DNA of 64,000 bases, taken from positions 1 through 64,000 of the forward strand of contig NZ_VZRB01000035.1 in assembly GCF_008806595.1 (NCBI RefSeq), read 5' to 3'. Both the position numbers and the translations under genes were made by a program. Positions within the stretch are counted from its first letter, which is position 1. Every line of letters starts with the position of its first letter. Shown piece by piece: positions 42,107 to 51,325 of this stretch. Under the pieces are notes generated by a model. It did no database searches. It was not told the DNA's origin and worked only from the letters and a program-made list of their open reading frames with translations. Origin of the DNA: Streptomyces luteolifulvus. GTDB lineage: Bacteria; Actinomycetota; Actinomycetes; Streptomycetales; Streptomycetaceae.

Positions 42107-43708
42107 TCAGGAGTTGTCCTCGAGCGCGACCACGTTGCGGTAGGCGCTTTGGACCTTGTCCTTGCCGATCTGGTCGGTGATCTTGGACCATTCCCGGGCC
42201 ACGTCGTCCAGTGCCTGCTGCGGATTGTCCTGGCCCGCCAGGGCAGCCGCGACACCGTTGGCCAGCGCGGACATGTACTGGTTGACACCCGGAACGCGCA
42301 GGTCGAAGACGCGGTTGGGGCTCTTCTCCATGTCGGAGAGCGTTCGCGCGTACGAGGTGGCGACGTCCTTGTCCCAGCCCTGGACCTCCCAGAACGCCGG
42401 GTTGAAGTGGGTGTTGCGGTAGGGGTTGACACCGAAACGGCCGATGGTCAGGTCGAGGCCGGTGTTGGCCTCGTTGCTGAAGAAGCACAGGTAGTCGAAG
42501 GCCATCTGCTGGTGGCTGGAGGCCTTGGCCACCGCGGAGGTCCAACCCCAGGTGAAGTAAGGCGCCTGGTTGGGCTTGCTGTCCCACGACTTCGTGGTGC
42601 GGTTGTAGACCTCCGAGGACCCCGGCAGCGGCGCCGCCTGGACCTTGTTACGGATCCTGCTGTCCGGCTGCTGGGCCTGGATGAACGCGTCGTCCCAGGA
42701 GTAGGACATCAGCGTCTGGCCGCCGCCGAAGGAGAAGATCTCGTCTCCCAGGCCGAAATTGGCGCCGCCGGGTGCCCAGGTGGCCTTGGCCTTCACCATG
42801 TCCTCCAGGGCACGGACGAAGCCGGGGGTGTTGATCAGCGGCTTCATGGTCTCGATGTCGAAGAAGACACCGCCCTTGACGTCCGGGTTCTTCACATACG
42901 GCGCCGCCCGGCTGATGAACGCGGAGAACGTCAGGTCGTCGCGCTTGGTCACCTCGGCACTGCCGTAGTTGCGCTTGCCGTCGCCGTCGAGGTCCTTGCC
43001 GCTGAAGAACCCGGCTATCTCCTGGTATTCGGCCCACGTCCTTGGCACCTGCAGGTCCTTGCCCGTGGCCTTCTTGTACGCCGCCTGCCGCTCGGGGTCC
43101 TTCAGCACATCGGTGCGGACCTTGAGGTAGTGCCGGTCACCGTCCACCGGGTACTGCACCACCTTCCCGTTCCAGGTCGCCACGTCCATGTAGGCCTTGG
43201 TGACGTCCTTCATGCCGGGGGTGTTGAGGTACTTCTCCGGCACCGGTGCCAGGTAGGGGGCCATGTCGCCGATCCACAGGGACGGGTAGAACATGACGTC
43301 GTAGGCGGGCTGTCCCGCCTGCAGGGGTGTGAGGATCTTCTGGTGCAGCTCGCCGAAGGGGACGTTGACCACCTCCACCTTCCCGCCGGTGATCTCCTCG
43401 AACTGCTTGGCATGCAGTTGCGTCGGCTCACCGATGACGGGGACGGCATGGCTGATGATCTTCAGGGTCTGCCCGGAGTAGTCCTTGCGGCTGATCGACT
43501 CGTAGCTGCAGGGGCCGGGAGTGTCCTTGACCGTCGTGGCCGGGTAGTCCTTGCCGTACTTCTTGTAGCTGATCTCCGATCCGGGCTTGAAGAGTGCGGC
43601 CTTCTCCTTGGGCTTGTCCTGTTCCTGCGTCGGGGCGGTGCATGCGGTGGCGGTCAGGGCCGCGACGGCCGCGGCGGCGGCCAGGGCTGTGTACGGTCTG
43701 CTGCGCAT
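42107..43708 (-). CDS. ABC transporter substrate-binding lipoprotein (polyol/sugar type)
   Basis: A 533-residue extracellular binding protein. The lipoprotein signal runs from MRSRPY through an Ala-rich stretch to TATACTAP (Cys about 23). The mature part is a two-domain sugar-binding fold; features such as ITGGKVEVVNVPFGELHQKI and GQPAYDVMFYP, and a size well above the usual 420-450 residues, match the binding proteins of GlpV-type systems. The ligand is not certain. It lies 18 bp after the alcohol dehydrogenase gene in one operon. Confidence 0.85.
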   Translation of the reverse strand: MRSRPYTALAAAAAVAALTATACTAPTQEQDKPKEKAALFKPGSEISYKKYGKDYPATTVKDTPGPCSYESISRKDYSGQTLKIISHAVPVIGEPTQLHAKQFEEITGGKVEVVNVPFGELHQKILTPLQAGQPAYDVMFYPSLWIGDMAPYLAPVPEKYLNTPGMKDVTKAYMDVATWNGKVVQYPVDGDRHYLKVRTDVLKDPERQAAYKKATGKDLQVPRTWAEYQEIAGFFSGKDLDGDGKRNYGSAEVTKRDDLTFSAFISRAAPYVKNPDVKGGVFFDIETMKPLINTPGFVRALEDMVKAKATWAPGGANFGLGDEIFSFGGGQTLMSYSWDDAFIQAQQPDSRIRNKVQAAPLPGSSEVYNRTTKSWDSKPNQAPYFTWGWTSAVAKASSHQQMAFDYLCFFSNEANTGLDLTIGRFGVNPYRNTHFNPAFWEVQGWDKDVATSYARTLSDMEKSPNRVFDLRVPGVNQYMSALANGVAAALAGQDNPQQALDDVAREWSKITDQIGKDKVQSAYRNVVALEDNS

Positions 43709-43726
43709 GAGGCTTCTCCTGTCGCG

Positions 43727-44752
43727 TCAGGGGATCAAGATCGCTCGGCCGCGTACGGTGCCGGCGTCCAGGTCGTCAAGGGCCTGCTGGAAGGAGGCGA
43801 GGGGGTACCGCTGCGTGTGCAGGGTGACCTTGCCCTGGGCCGCGAGGACCATCAGCTCGGAGAGGTCGTTGTAGGACCCGACGAGGTTTCCGATGAAGTT
43901 GATCTCCGTGGAGATGACGTCGATCGTCGGAACGTTCAGCCGGCCGCCGTAGCCGATGACGTAGTAGTCGCCATGGCGGCGCAGGCATGCCACGCCCGTC
44001 TCCACGGCGCCCCCCTCGCCGACGAAGTCGAGGACCGCCTCCGCCCCGTGCCCTGCGGTGAGCTCCCGTACGCGTTCGGCCTCGCTTCCGTCCGCGACGA
44101 TCGTGTGGTCGGCGCCCAGTTCCTTGGCCAGCGCGAGCGCCTCGGGGCTGCGGTCGATGACGATCATCTCGACCGGCGACAGGGCCCGCAGCACCTGAAT
44201 GCCGATGTGCCCGAGGCCGCCGGCACCGATGACCACGGCCTTGTCGCCGGGCCGCAGCACCCGGGCCGCTTTGGCGACGGCGTGGTACGCGGTGAGTCCG
44301 GCGTCGGCCAGGGCGGCCACCGCGGCAGGCTCCAGGGAAGGGGCGAGGCGCACCACCGAGCGGGCCGTGGTCTTCAGGTACTCGGCGTAGCCCCCGTCGG
44401 TGTCGATTCCGGGGAAGGCCGAGTCCATGCAGTGCACATCGTCGCCCGCCCGGCAGGCGCGGCACAGGCCGCAGGTCACCAGCGGGTGCAGGATGACCGG
44501 ATCGCCGACCTGGACGTGGGTGACGGCCTGCCCGACCTCTTCGACCCAGCCGGCGTTCTCATGACCGATCGTGTAGGGCAGGGCGACCCCGCTCTTCTGC
44601 TTCCACTGTCCTTCGAGGATGTGCAGATCGGTCCGGCAGACCCCGGCGCCCCCGATCCTCACGATCACATCCAGCGGACCGGTGATCTGCGGGTCCCTCA
44701 CGTCCATGAGCACGGGCGGCTCGTCGTACTCGATGACCTGCACGGCTTTCAT
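43727..44752 (-). CDS. Zinc-dependent alcohol dehydrogenase (MDR family)
   Basis: A 341-residue zinc dehydrogenase. Catalytic-zinc residues lie in GVCRTDLH and GHENAGWVEEVG, structural-zinc cysteines in CGLCRACRAGDDVHC, and the NAD site in VVIGAGGLGHIGIQVL. It oxidises an alcohol or polyol to the carbonyl. As the first gene of the transporter operon, it probably acts on the imported substrate or a derivative. It is divergent from the AcoR-like activator, with paired repeats between. Confidence 0.9.
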   Translation of the reverse strand: MKAVQVIEYDEPPVLMDVRDPQITGPLDVIVRIGGAGVCRTDLHILEGQWKQKSGVALPYTIGHENAGWVEEVGQAVTHVQVGDPVILHPLVTCGLCRACRAGDDVHCMDSAFPGIDTDGGYAEYLKTTARSVVRLAPSLEPAAVAALADAGLTAYHAVAKAARVLRPGDKAVVIGAGGLGHIGIQVLRALSPVEMIVIDRSPEALALAKELGADHTIVADGSEAERVRELTAGHGAEAVLDFVGEGGAVETGVACLRRHGDYYVIGYGGRLNVPTIDVISTEINFIGNLVGSYNDLSELMVLAAQGKVTLHTQRYPLASFQQALDDLDAGTVRGRAILIP

Positions 44753-44817
44753 CGCGGCTCCCTGCGAGTCGGCGGGTGGGTGGTGCGCCGATTACACAGG
44801 TCGCCGTTCGCCCGTCG

Positions 44818-44857
44818 ATGTCTCAGAAACCGTCCGCGTATGTCTCAATGTGATACA
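44818..44857. promoter_or_regulatory. Paired ATGTCTCA repeats, likely activator sites
   Basis: ATGTCTCA occurs at 44818-44825 and 44840-44847, a 22-bp period or two helical turns. The second copy continues as TGTCTCA-ATG-TGATACA (44841-44857), an inverted repeat with one mismatch. They sit in the 183-bp divergent gap between the dehydrogenase-ABC operon and the AcoR-like activator, where upstream activating sites are expected. Confidence 0.6.
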
Positions 44858-44935
44858 GAACGTAGGCGTGGCGCCGTCGAGCTGTTCCAATCACTGCACC
44901 GAGGGACTGTGACGCACGCCGTACGGGAGTGTTAA

Positions 44936-46714
44936 ATGCCCCGACACCCATCCGGGAGCTCGCTGCGAGCAGCCAGAGAGCTCTACATGCAAGTCACCAA
45001 GGATCCGAGCGCCCGGCCGCTCGTGGTGGCCTCGTGGCACCGCTCGATGGAATACAAGGTGAAGTCCGGCAGCCTCGACGCCCCCTACCTGGACAACCCC
45101 AACCTCGACACCCCCCTCGCCCGGGCGGCGCTGCCGATCCTGGACAGGCTGCACGAGCAGCTCGCCGACGACCCCGTGTCCACGATGATCACAGACCGCA
45201 ACGGCGTGGTGCTGTCCCGGCAGGTGTCTCACGAGGGTCTGACGACGAACCTCAACCGTGTGCATTTGGCGCCGGGCCATGTGTTCGCCGAGCGCTACGT
45301 GGGCACCAACGGCATCGGGACCGCTCTGGCCAGCGGCCGCACGGTCATGATCGCGGGAAGTGAGCACTACGTCGAGGCACTGCGGGACTTCCGCTGCGCG
45401 GCCGTACCGATCCTGCATCCCACCCGGCGCACCCTGCTGGGAGCCTTCAACCTCACCACCATCCAGCCGGGCTCCGACGGCATGCTGATGGCCTTCGCCC
45501 GCTCGGTCGCGGCCCAGATCGAGGCCGAGATCGCGGCGATCACCTCGCGGCGTGAACGGGCCCTGTTCCAGGACTACATGGAGGCATGCTCCTCGGTGCG
45601 CCCGGGGCCCGTACTGGCCCTCAACCGCGATGTCGTCATGATGAACGAGCAGTTCAGAGCGGCCGTGACCGGGCCGGACCACTACGCGCTGCTCGACCAT
45701 GCCAGGGAGGTCGGCGAAGACCCCCGGTGGGAGGGGACCCGCAGCATCGCCCTGCCCTCCGGACGGGTCGCCGAACTCAGGGTCAGTCGCTGCCGCCGCG
45801 AGGACAGCGACGCGGGCGCCGTCTTCCGCGTACGGCTGATCGGGCGCCCCCAGCCCGGCCCTGCGGCCGTGCCCGCCCGGTCGAACCTGGGACTGGTCGG
45901 TTCCTGTCCGCACTGGCTGCGTGCGGTCGCCGACAGCGAAGCGGCCTTCGTCGCCGGGACGTGGCTGCGTCTCCTGGGCGAAGCCGGCGTGGGCAAGAAG
46001 ACGCTGGTCGAGGCCCTGCACCGGGCCCACGGTGGCGGACGCAGCCTGGTGATGACACAGCCACCGGCGTCGGATGCACCGGCCGTCATCGAGCGCTGGC
46101 TGCATGACATCCAAAGGCTGCTGGTCGAGCCGTCCCACGTGCTCGTCCTGCACGACGTCCACCTGTTGAGCGACCCACTGCGGCAGCAGCTGACAAGCCT
46201 GTTGACGGACCTGGACGGCACCGCGACCGGGCAACTGGTGATGACCCGTCAGCCGTCGATGGTCAGCACCGACGATGAGCTCGACCGGCTCTGCGGCATC
46301 TCGGTGGAGATACCGCCGCTGCGCCATCGTCATGGGGACATCGAGCACCTGATGCGGTTCTTCCTGCGCAAGTACCGAGCGAGCGGCGAGAGCGGATTCT
46401 CGATGGATGCGCTGTCCATGCTGCAGCGATGTCCGTGGCCGGAGAACGTACGGCAGCTCGAGTCGGTGATCCGTGGCCTGGCGCGGCGGCCCTCCGACCG
46501 GATGATCCACGCGGAGGACCTTCCGCCGGAATGCCGGGTGTCCTCGCACAAGGTCCTGACCACCATCGAAGCGCTGGAACGCGACGCCATTCTGCGCGGG
46601 CTGCTGAACCGTAACTCCAACGTCCAGCGCACCGCGCAGGACCTCGGGATCTCCCGCGCCACGATGTACCGCAAGATGCGCCGCTACGGGATCGTCCCGT
46701 CGAACCTGACCTGA
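44936..46714 (+). CDS. AcoR-like activator: GAF, degenerate AAA+, Fis-type HTH
   Basis: A 592-residue regulator. It has an N-terminal AcoR-like region, a GAF domain (about 75-200, with HVFAERYVGTNGIGTALASG), an AAA+ region (about 310-500) with Walker A LGEAGVGKKT and LHDVHLLSD at Walker B, then WPENVRQLE and a Fis-type HTH, NSNVQRTAQDLGISRATMYR (about 560-585). The GAFTGA loop needed to contact sigma-54 is missing, as expected since streptomycetes lack sigma-54. It probably activates the divergent alcohol dehydrogenase-ABC operon in response to an alcohol or polyol. Confidence 0.85.
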   Translation: MPRHPSGSSLRAARELYMQVTKDPSARPLVVASWHRSMEYKVKSGSLDAPYLDNPNLDTPLARAALPILDRLHEQLADDPVSTMITDRNGVVLSRQVSHEGLTTNLNRVHLAPGHVFAERYVGTNGIGTALASGRTVMIAGSEHYVEALRDFRCAAVPILHPTRRTLLGAFNLTTIQPGSDGMLMAFARSVAAQIEAEIAAITSRRERALFQDYMEACSSVRPGPVLALNRDVVMMNEQFRAAVTGPDHYALLDHAREVGEDPRWEGTRSIALPSGRVAELRVSRCRREDSDAGAVFRVRLIGRPQPGPAAVPARSNLGLVGSCPHWLRAVADSEAAFVAGTWLRLLGEAGVGKKTLVEALHRAHGGGRSLVMTQPPASDAPAVIERWLHDIQRLLVEPSHVLVLHDVHLLSDPLRQQLTSLLTDLDGTATGQLVMTRQPSMVSTDDELDRLCGISVEIPPLRHRHGDIEHLMRFFLRKYRASGESGFSMDALSMLQRCPWPENVRQLESVIRGLARRPSDRMIHAEDLPPECRVSSHKVLTTIEALERDAILRGLLNRNSNVQRTAQDLGISRATMYRKMRRYGIVPSNLT

Positions 46715-46903
46715 CGGCAAGGCCTCGCCCCGGGCGTGCCGCGCCAACGTGGGAGGGGCGGGCGGATCCCGTGTGGGACCGTGCGGGTGATGGACGCTGT
46801 GCCGTGCCACGGCGCCGGGCGGACTGCCGGCCCGACCGGGTTCAATACGGCACGTGGCATCAGTCCGGCCGGCGCACCGGTCGTCGGAGCCGAGTACGAG
46901 GTG

Positions 46904-49339
46904 GTGTCCGAGGTGGAGAAGCGGATCACGGTGCTCAGTGAGAGCGACGACGATCCGTTCGCTCTGCACAACGCCGCTTCGGCGGTGCTCGACGACCGGG
47001 GGAACGTCGTTGCCTGGAGCAGGCGTGCCGAAGAACTGCTCGGCTTCGCCGGGCCCGAGGTGATCGGCCGTCCGGCGCTCGACGTCCTGATCGACCCCGG
47101 CGACCTGACGGCCGCCAAGGCCGCGCGGGCGACGTGCAGGAGGGACGGAGGCTGGTTCGGCGTACTGGCGGTGCGGCATCGCAGCGGGCGTCTCGTCGAG
47201 ATGGGTGTGAGGGTGGGCGCGCTGCAGCGCCGTGACGATGTCCGCGAGTGGCTCCTCGTCGGTGCACCCGCGGCGGAGGTCTTGGAGCAGCAAAGGGACC
47301 GAGCCGTCCTCGACGGGTTGTTCCGCCGGTGCCCGATCGGTCTGGTCGTGCACAGTCCCGACCTGACGGTTCTGCGGGTGAACCGGGCCATCGAGCAGTT
47401 CGCCGGAGTCCCGGCCGCCGAATTCCGGGGGATGCCCACGGGCACGCTGCTGGTCTCCGAGGATGCCCGGAGGTCGGTGGACCGGGTGCGCCAGGTGATG
47501 GAGAGCGGAAGATCACTCGTCTCCACCGAGCAGTACGCCCGTCTGGAGCGGGATCCGACGCGCGTCCGTGCCGCGTCCGTGTCGGCCTTTCGGCTGGAAG
47601 ATCCCGCCGGCCGGGTCCTGGGAGTGGCCGAGACGGTCGAGGACGTCACCGAACGCCATCGCGCCCGGTTGCGTCTGGCGCTCCTCGACAAGGCCGGGGC
47701 CCGCATGGGATCGACGCTCGATGTGGGAGAGACGGCCAGGGAACTCGCGGATGTGATGGTCCCTCACCTGGCCGACTTCGTGTCGGTGGACCTGTCGCAG
47801 CCCGTGATGCGCGGCGAGGAGCCGGCGCACGCCCTGACGGTCCCGGTCGCACGGGTTGCGGTCCGCAGCGTCGTGGCCCAGCAGCCCGACGCGAGGAACC
47901 CGCAGGGGGAGCGGGTGCATTTCGCACCCGGCACGCCACAGGCCAGATGCCTCGCCGATGGGCGTCCCGTCCTGGAGCCGGTCCTGTCGCCCGACTGGTT
48001 CTGGGCGGATCCACGCCGGGGCGAGCCTGCACCGGATCTCTCGGCCCATTCCCTGATCGTGGTGCCGCTGGCCGCCCGTGGCTTGGTGCTGGGCGTGATG
48101 AGCCTGTGGCGAGCGCGGCACCCGGAGCCGTTCGAGGTCGACGATCTGACCCTCGCCCAGGAGCTCGCCTCGCGTGCCGCCGTCAGCATCGACAACGCCC
48201 GGCGCTTCACCCAGCAGCAGCAGACCGCGTCCACTCTGCAACGCGCGCTGTTGCCGAGGACGGTTCCGCACCAGTCGGCCGTCGATGTGGCCCACCGCTA
48301 CCTCCCGGCCAGCACGGCCCCCGGGCCCGGTGGTGACTGGTTCGACGTCATCCCTCTGTCCGGGGCCAGGGTGGCCCTCGTCGTCGGCGACGTGGCGGGC
48401 CACGGACTGCACGCCGCTGCCACGATGGGCCGGCTGCGTACCGCCGTCCACACCCTCGCCACCCTCGACCTGGAGCCGGACGAGGTCCTCTCCCGGCTGG
48501 ACGACCTGGTCAACATCCTTGCTGCGGAACAGGAGACAGCCGGCCAACTGTCCGCGGTCGAACAAGTCGTCGGTGCCACCTGCCTGTACGCCGTCTACGA
48601 CCCCGTCTCCCGGCAGTGCGTCGCGGCGCGCGCCGGCCACCCCCTGCCCGTGGTGACCGGAGCCGATGGGCAGGTCACCATGCTGGACCTGCCCCCGGGC
48701 CCGCCGCTCGGGCTGGGCGGCCTGCCGTTCGAGTCCCGGGAGATCGAACTGGCCGAGGGCAGTCTGCTCACGCTCTACACCAACGGACTCATCGGTGAAG
48801 CACACATCGACGTCGACACGGGCCTGCAACGGCTGCGCGCGGCGCTCACACATCCCGCGGACCCCTTGGAGCAGACGTGCCAGGCAGTGGTCGAGTCCCT
48901 CGTGGCCGCGCAGCCCGCCGACGACATCGCCCTGCTCGTTGCGCGTACCCGTGTCCTGCCCCCGGAGAACGTCGCCTCCTGGCACCTGCCGCTGCAACCG
49001 ACCGCCGCCGCTCACGCCAGAACGCTCATCACCACCCAGCTTGCCCGCTGGGGGCTGGAACACCTGTCGTTCTCCACGGAACTGATCGCCAGTGAGTTGG
49101 TGACCAACGCCTACCGCTACGGCAGTGAGCCGGTGACCCTGCGACTGATCCGTGAACGCTCTCTGGTGTGCGAGGTCGCCGACGCCAGCCACACCGCACC
49201 GCACCTGCGTCGCGCCCGGACCACCGACGAGGGCGGGCGCGGCCTGTTCCTGGTGGCCCAGCTGACCGAGCGCTGGGGTACCCGCTACACGCGCGAGGGA
49301 AAGACCGTCTGGACCGAGCAGCCGTTGCTCGGGCCGTGA
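46904..49339 (+). CDS. PAS-GAF-SpoIIE phosphatase with HATPase domain
   Basis: An approximately 811-residue signalling protein. Two PAS domains (about 10-130 and 130-250) are followed by a GAF domain (about 260-430), the PP2C/SpoIIE domain (about 450-670, metal-binding Asp in GGDWFDVI and VVGDVAGHG, and PADDIALLVAR) and an RsbW-like HATPase_c domain (about 690-810, with SELVTNAYRYG). Such proteins link a sensed signal to anti-sigma-factor antagonists. GTG at 46904 is chosen from the start of conserved sequence (SEVEKRITVLSE); GTG 46901 and ATG 46790 are alternatives. It is convergent with the next gene, with no spacing. Confidence 0.87.
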   Translation: MSEVEKRITVLSESDDDPFALHNAASAVLDDRGNVVAWSRRAEELLGFAGPEVIGRPALDVLIDPGDLTAAKAARATCRRDGGWFGVLAVRHRSGRLVEMGVRVGALQRRDDVREWLLVGAPAAEVLEQQRDRAVLDGLFRRCPIGLVVHSPDLTVLRVNRAIEQFAGVPAAEFRGMPTGTLLVSEDARRSVDRVRQVMESGRSLVSTEQYARLERDPTRVRAASVSAFRLEDPAGRVLGVAETVEDVTERHRARLRLALLDKAGARMGSTLDVGETARELADVMVPHLADFVSVDLSQPVMRGEEPAHALTVPVARVAVRSVVAQQPDARNPQGERVHFAPGTPQARCLADGRPVLEPVLSPDWFWADPRRGEPAPDLSAHSLIVVPLAARGLVLGVMSLWRARHPEPFEVDDLTLAQELASRAAVSIDNARRFTQQQQTASTLQRALLPRTVPHQSAVDVAHRYLPASTAPGPGGDWFDVIPLSGARVALVVGDVAGHGLHAAATMGRLRTAVHTLATLDLEPDEVLSRLDDLVNILAAEQETAGQLSAVEQVVGATCLYAVYDPVSRQCVAARAGHPLPVVTGADGQVTMLDLPPGPPLGLGGLPFESREIELAEGSLLTLYTNGLIGEAHIDVDTGLQRLRAALTHPADPLEQTCQAVVESLVAAQPADDIALLVARTRVLPPENVASWHLPLQPTAAAHARTLITTQLARWGLEHLSFSTELIASELVTNAYRYGSEPVTLRLIRERSLVCEVADASHTAPHLRRARTTDEGGRGLFLVAQLTERWGTRYTREGKTVWTEQPLLGP

Positions 49340-50506
49340 TCACGCGGACCCCGATGTCCGAAGCTCGCGTGCCGCCAGTGCCCAGCTGATCTCCACCGTC
49401 GTATCCGGCGAGTCGAGGCGGGCGCCGGTCAGTTCCTCGAAGCGCCGCAGACGGTAGCGGACGGTGTTGACGTGGATGTGCAGACTCCTCGAGACGTCGG
49501 CGATGTGCCGCCCTGTCTCCAGGTACAGCCGTACGGACTCCTCGATGAGCTCGCCGAAAGCGCCTTCCGCTTCGAGCGGCGTCAGATAGCGGGCAACGAG
49601 CACAGCGGAGAGTTCCGGCTCGCCGAGGACCGCCGCTCTCCAGGACAGGTCACCCAGGTCGTACACGCCTGTCCGGTCATAGGCACGGGCCGCGTCCAGC
49701 ATGCGGCCGGCGGTCAGGAAGGACCGGTGGACCTCGCCGAGGTGCGTCGGGGGACCGAGTCCCGCAGTGAACTCCAGCTCCCCGATGACGGGCCTGCTCT
49801 CCGTGACCCCCGCGATCGTCCCGTCCAGCACGGCGAGCATCGCGGTGCGGCCGTGTGCACGGCACAGCGTCTCCAGCACCCGCTCCGACCGGTCGAGGCC
49901 GAGACCGCCCCTCGGCACGGCTCTGATGGCCTGATAGCGACGCTGCGGATCCAGCCCGTAGATCGCGGCGCCGCTGTTGATCTCCGCCGCGCTGTGCGCC
50001 CCGTAGAGCAGGCCGCGCAGGAAGTCCGCGCGACGACGGGCGTCCCACAGGGCCGCATCGACTTCTGCCTGGCGGTGAACCGAGGCGATCTGCAGGCTTT
50101 CGGTGTCGGCGAGTTGCCACAGGGCCTTGGTGCGCTCGACCATCAGGAGCGGGTCGAGTCCTCGGTGGGTCGCTTCCGAGATGAACAGGTCGCGTATTGC
50201 GCCCAGTGCCCCCCTGAAGGCGCGCAGGCCGTCGCCCAGCGGTACTCCCCGGGTCACTCGGTCCCTGGCGACATCCGCCTCGTCGATGTCCTCGGGCGCG
50301 GGCACCGAGCCGTCGCGCAGCACGGTGAGCGCACGCCTGAAGTGCCGGGACCACGCTTCCTCGACCAGTTCGCCGGGCACGGCGCGGTAGGACGGAATGC
50401 GGTCGGCCAGCCTCGTGCACAGTCGGTCGCCGACCTCGGCCTCCTTGCCGCGCATGGCGTCGATCACCGCCTCCAGCGTCTGTGCGCCGCCCTGCGGTCC
50501 GGTCAT
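49340..50506 (-). CDS. PucR-type regulator (divergent from the CMD/SDR pair)
   Basis: A 388-residue regulator. The N-terminal helical RsbRD-like part (DRIPSYRAVPGELVEEAW) and the C-terminal PucR/HTH_30 motif VSRSLHIHVNTVRYRLRRF (about 345-365) frame a variable middle domain. ATG at 50506 has GAGGTGAAG upstream. It is similar in plan and local sequence to the regulators at 61474 and 13350. Its position points to control of the divergent CMD-fold and SDR genes. Confidence 0.83.
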   Translation of the reverse strand: MTGPQGGAQTLEAVIDAMRGKEAEVGDRLCTRLADRIPSYRAVPGELVEEAWSRHFRRALTVLRDGSVPAPEDIDEADVARDRVTRGVPLGDGLRAFRGALGAIRDLFISEATHRGLDPLLMVERTKALWQLADTESLQIASVHRQAEVDAALWDARRRADFLRGLLYGAHSAAEINSGAAIYGLDPQRRYQAIRAVPRGGLGLDRSERVLETLCRAHGRTAMLAVLDGTIAGVTESRPVIGELEFTAGLGPPTHLGEVHRSFLTAGRMLDAARAYDRTGVYDLGDLSWRAAVLGEPELSAVLVARYLTPLEAEGAFGELIEESVRLYLETGRHIADVSRSLHIHVNTVRYRLRRFEELTGARLDSPDTTVEISWALAARELRTSGSA

Positions 50507-50670
50507 GGACTTCACCTCTGTTGTCGCCCGCGCGTTGTAGGAGCGAACAATATGCCCCCGGTCATCGTTTGCTGACGAGCCATCGACATCAGGCCCGCGG
50601 GACAAGCACAGTGACGTGACCGCCGGTGACGGCCGACAGACGGAACGCGTGTCTCAACTTGGAGGCTGCC

Positions 50671-51321
50671 ATGACCACGCAGGATGACCCACGGCGCGGC
50701 GATGCCACCGGGGCCGGCCCTCGCCTCACCCCGCTCGCCGAGGACCGCTGGGACACCCGGATCCGCCACCTGCTCGCCCTGGCCCCACGGGATCCGGGAG
50801 GCCGGGTCCCCAACATCTTCACCACCCTCGTACGCCATCCCGATCTCTACGAGCGCTTCATGCCGTTCGGCGCCCATCTGCTGCGCAGCGGCAGGCTTCC
50901 GGGCCGGGTCCGTGAACTGCTGATCCTTCGTACCGCGTTGCACACGGGGGCCATCTATGAATGGGGCCGCCACGTACCGCTGGCGAAGGCGGTCGGCCTC
51001 ACCGAGGCCGAGATCGAACGGATTCTCCAGGGGCCGGATGCCGACGGATGGGCGGAGTACGAACGGCACCTGCTGCGCGCCGCCGATGAGCTCCACTTCG
51101 ACGCACGGCTCTCCGCAGCCACCTGGGAGGCTCTCGCCGCGCTGCATGACGATGCCGACCTGCTGGAAATCACCCTGCTCATAGGTCAGTACCACATGGT
51201 GGCGTTCTTCCTGAACTCGGCCGGCACACCACTCGATCCGGGCTTCGACCCGCCCCCTTTTTCCCCGGCTGCCGCGGGCACGACGGGGTCCACTGCGACA
51301 GGCTCCACCGAAGGGACATGA
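50671..51321 (+). CDS. Carboxymuconolactone decarboxylase-fold protein
   Basis: A 216-residue CMD/AhpD-fold protein with an all-helical core, RVRELLILRTALHTGAIYEWGRHVPLAKAVGL, then an alanine-rich second half. AhpD's CxxC is absent: the usual Cys positions hold Ala and Glu, with a His (EWGRHVPLA) nearby as in decarboxylase-type members. The substrate is unknown. GGAGG lies 5 nt before ATG. The SDR gene starts 4 bp after the stop, so they form an operon. Confidence 0.83.
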   Translation: MTTQDDPRRGDATGAGPRLTPLAEDRWDTRIRHLLALAPRDPGGRVPNIFTTLVRHPDLYERFMPFGAHLLRSGRLPGRVRELLILRTALHTGAIYEWGRHVPLAKAVGLTEAEIERILQGPDADGWAEYERHLLRAADELHFDARLSAATWEALAALHDDADLLEITLLIGQYHMVAFFLNSAGTPLDPGFDPPPFSPAAAGTTGSTATGSTEGT

Positions 51322-51325
51322 GGCC

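Noticed and set aside
41657..44935. 1092-codon plus-strand frame opposite the ABC operon
   Set aside because: Spans several genuine overlapping genes; its product has no recognisable fold or signature.
44936..46714. Calling the activator a sigma-54-dependent regulator
   Set aside because: The GAFTGA motif is missing and streptomycetes have no sigma-54.
44891..47353. 820-codon minus-strand frame opposite the AcoR-like activator
   Set aside because: It covers a full-length activator with GAF and HTH motifs and has no features of its own.
50507..50670. Operator in the PucR/CMD divergent gap (TTGT-N8-ACAA, three GTGAC copies)
   Set aside because: Short and imperfect; not above what random sequence of this composition would give.
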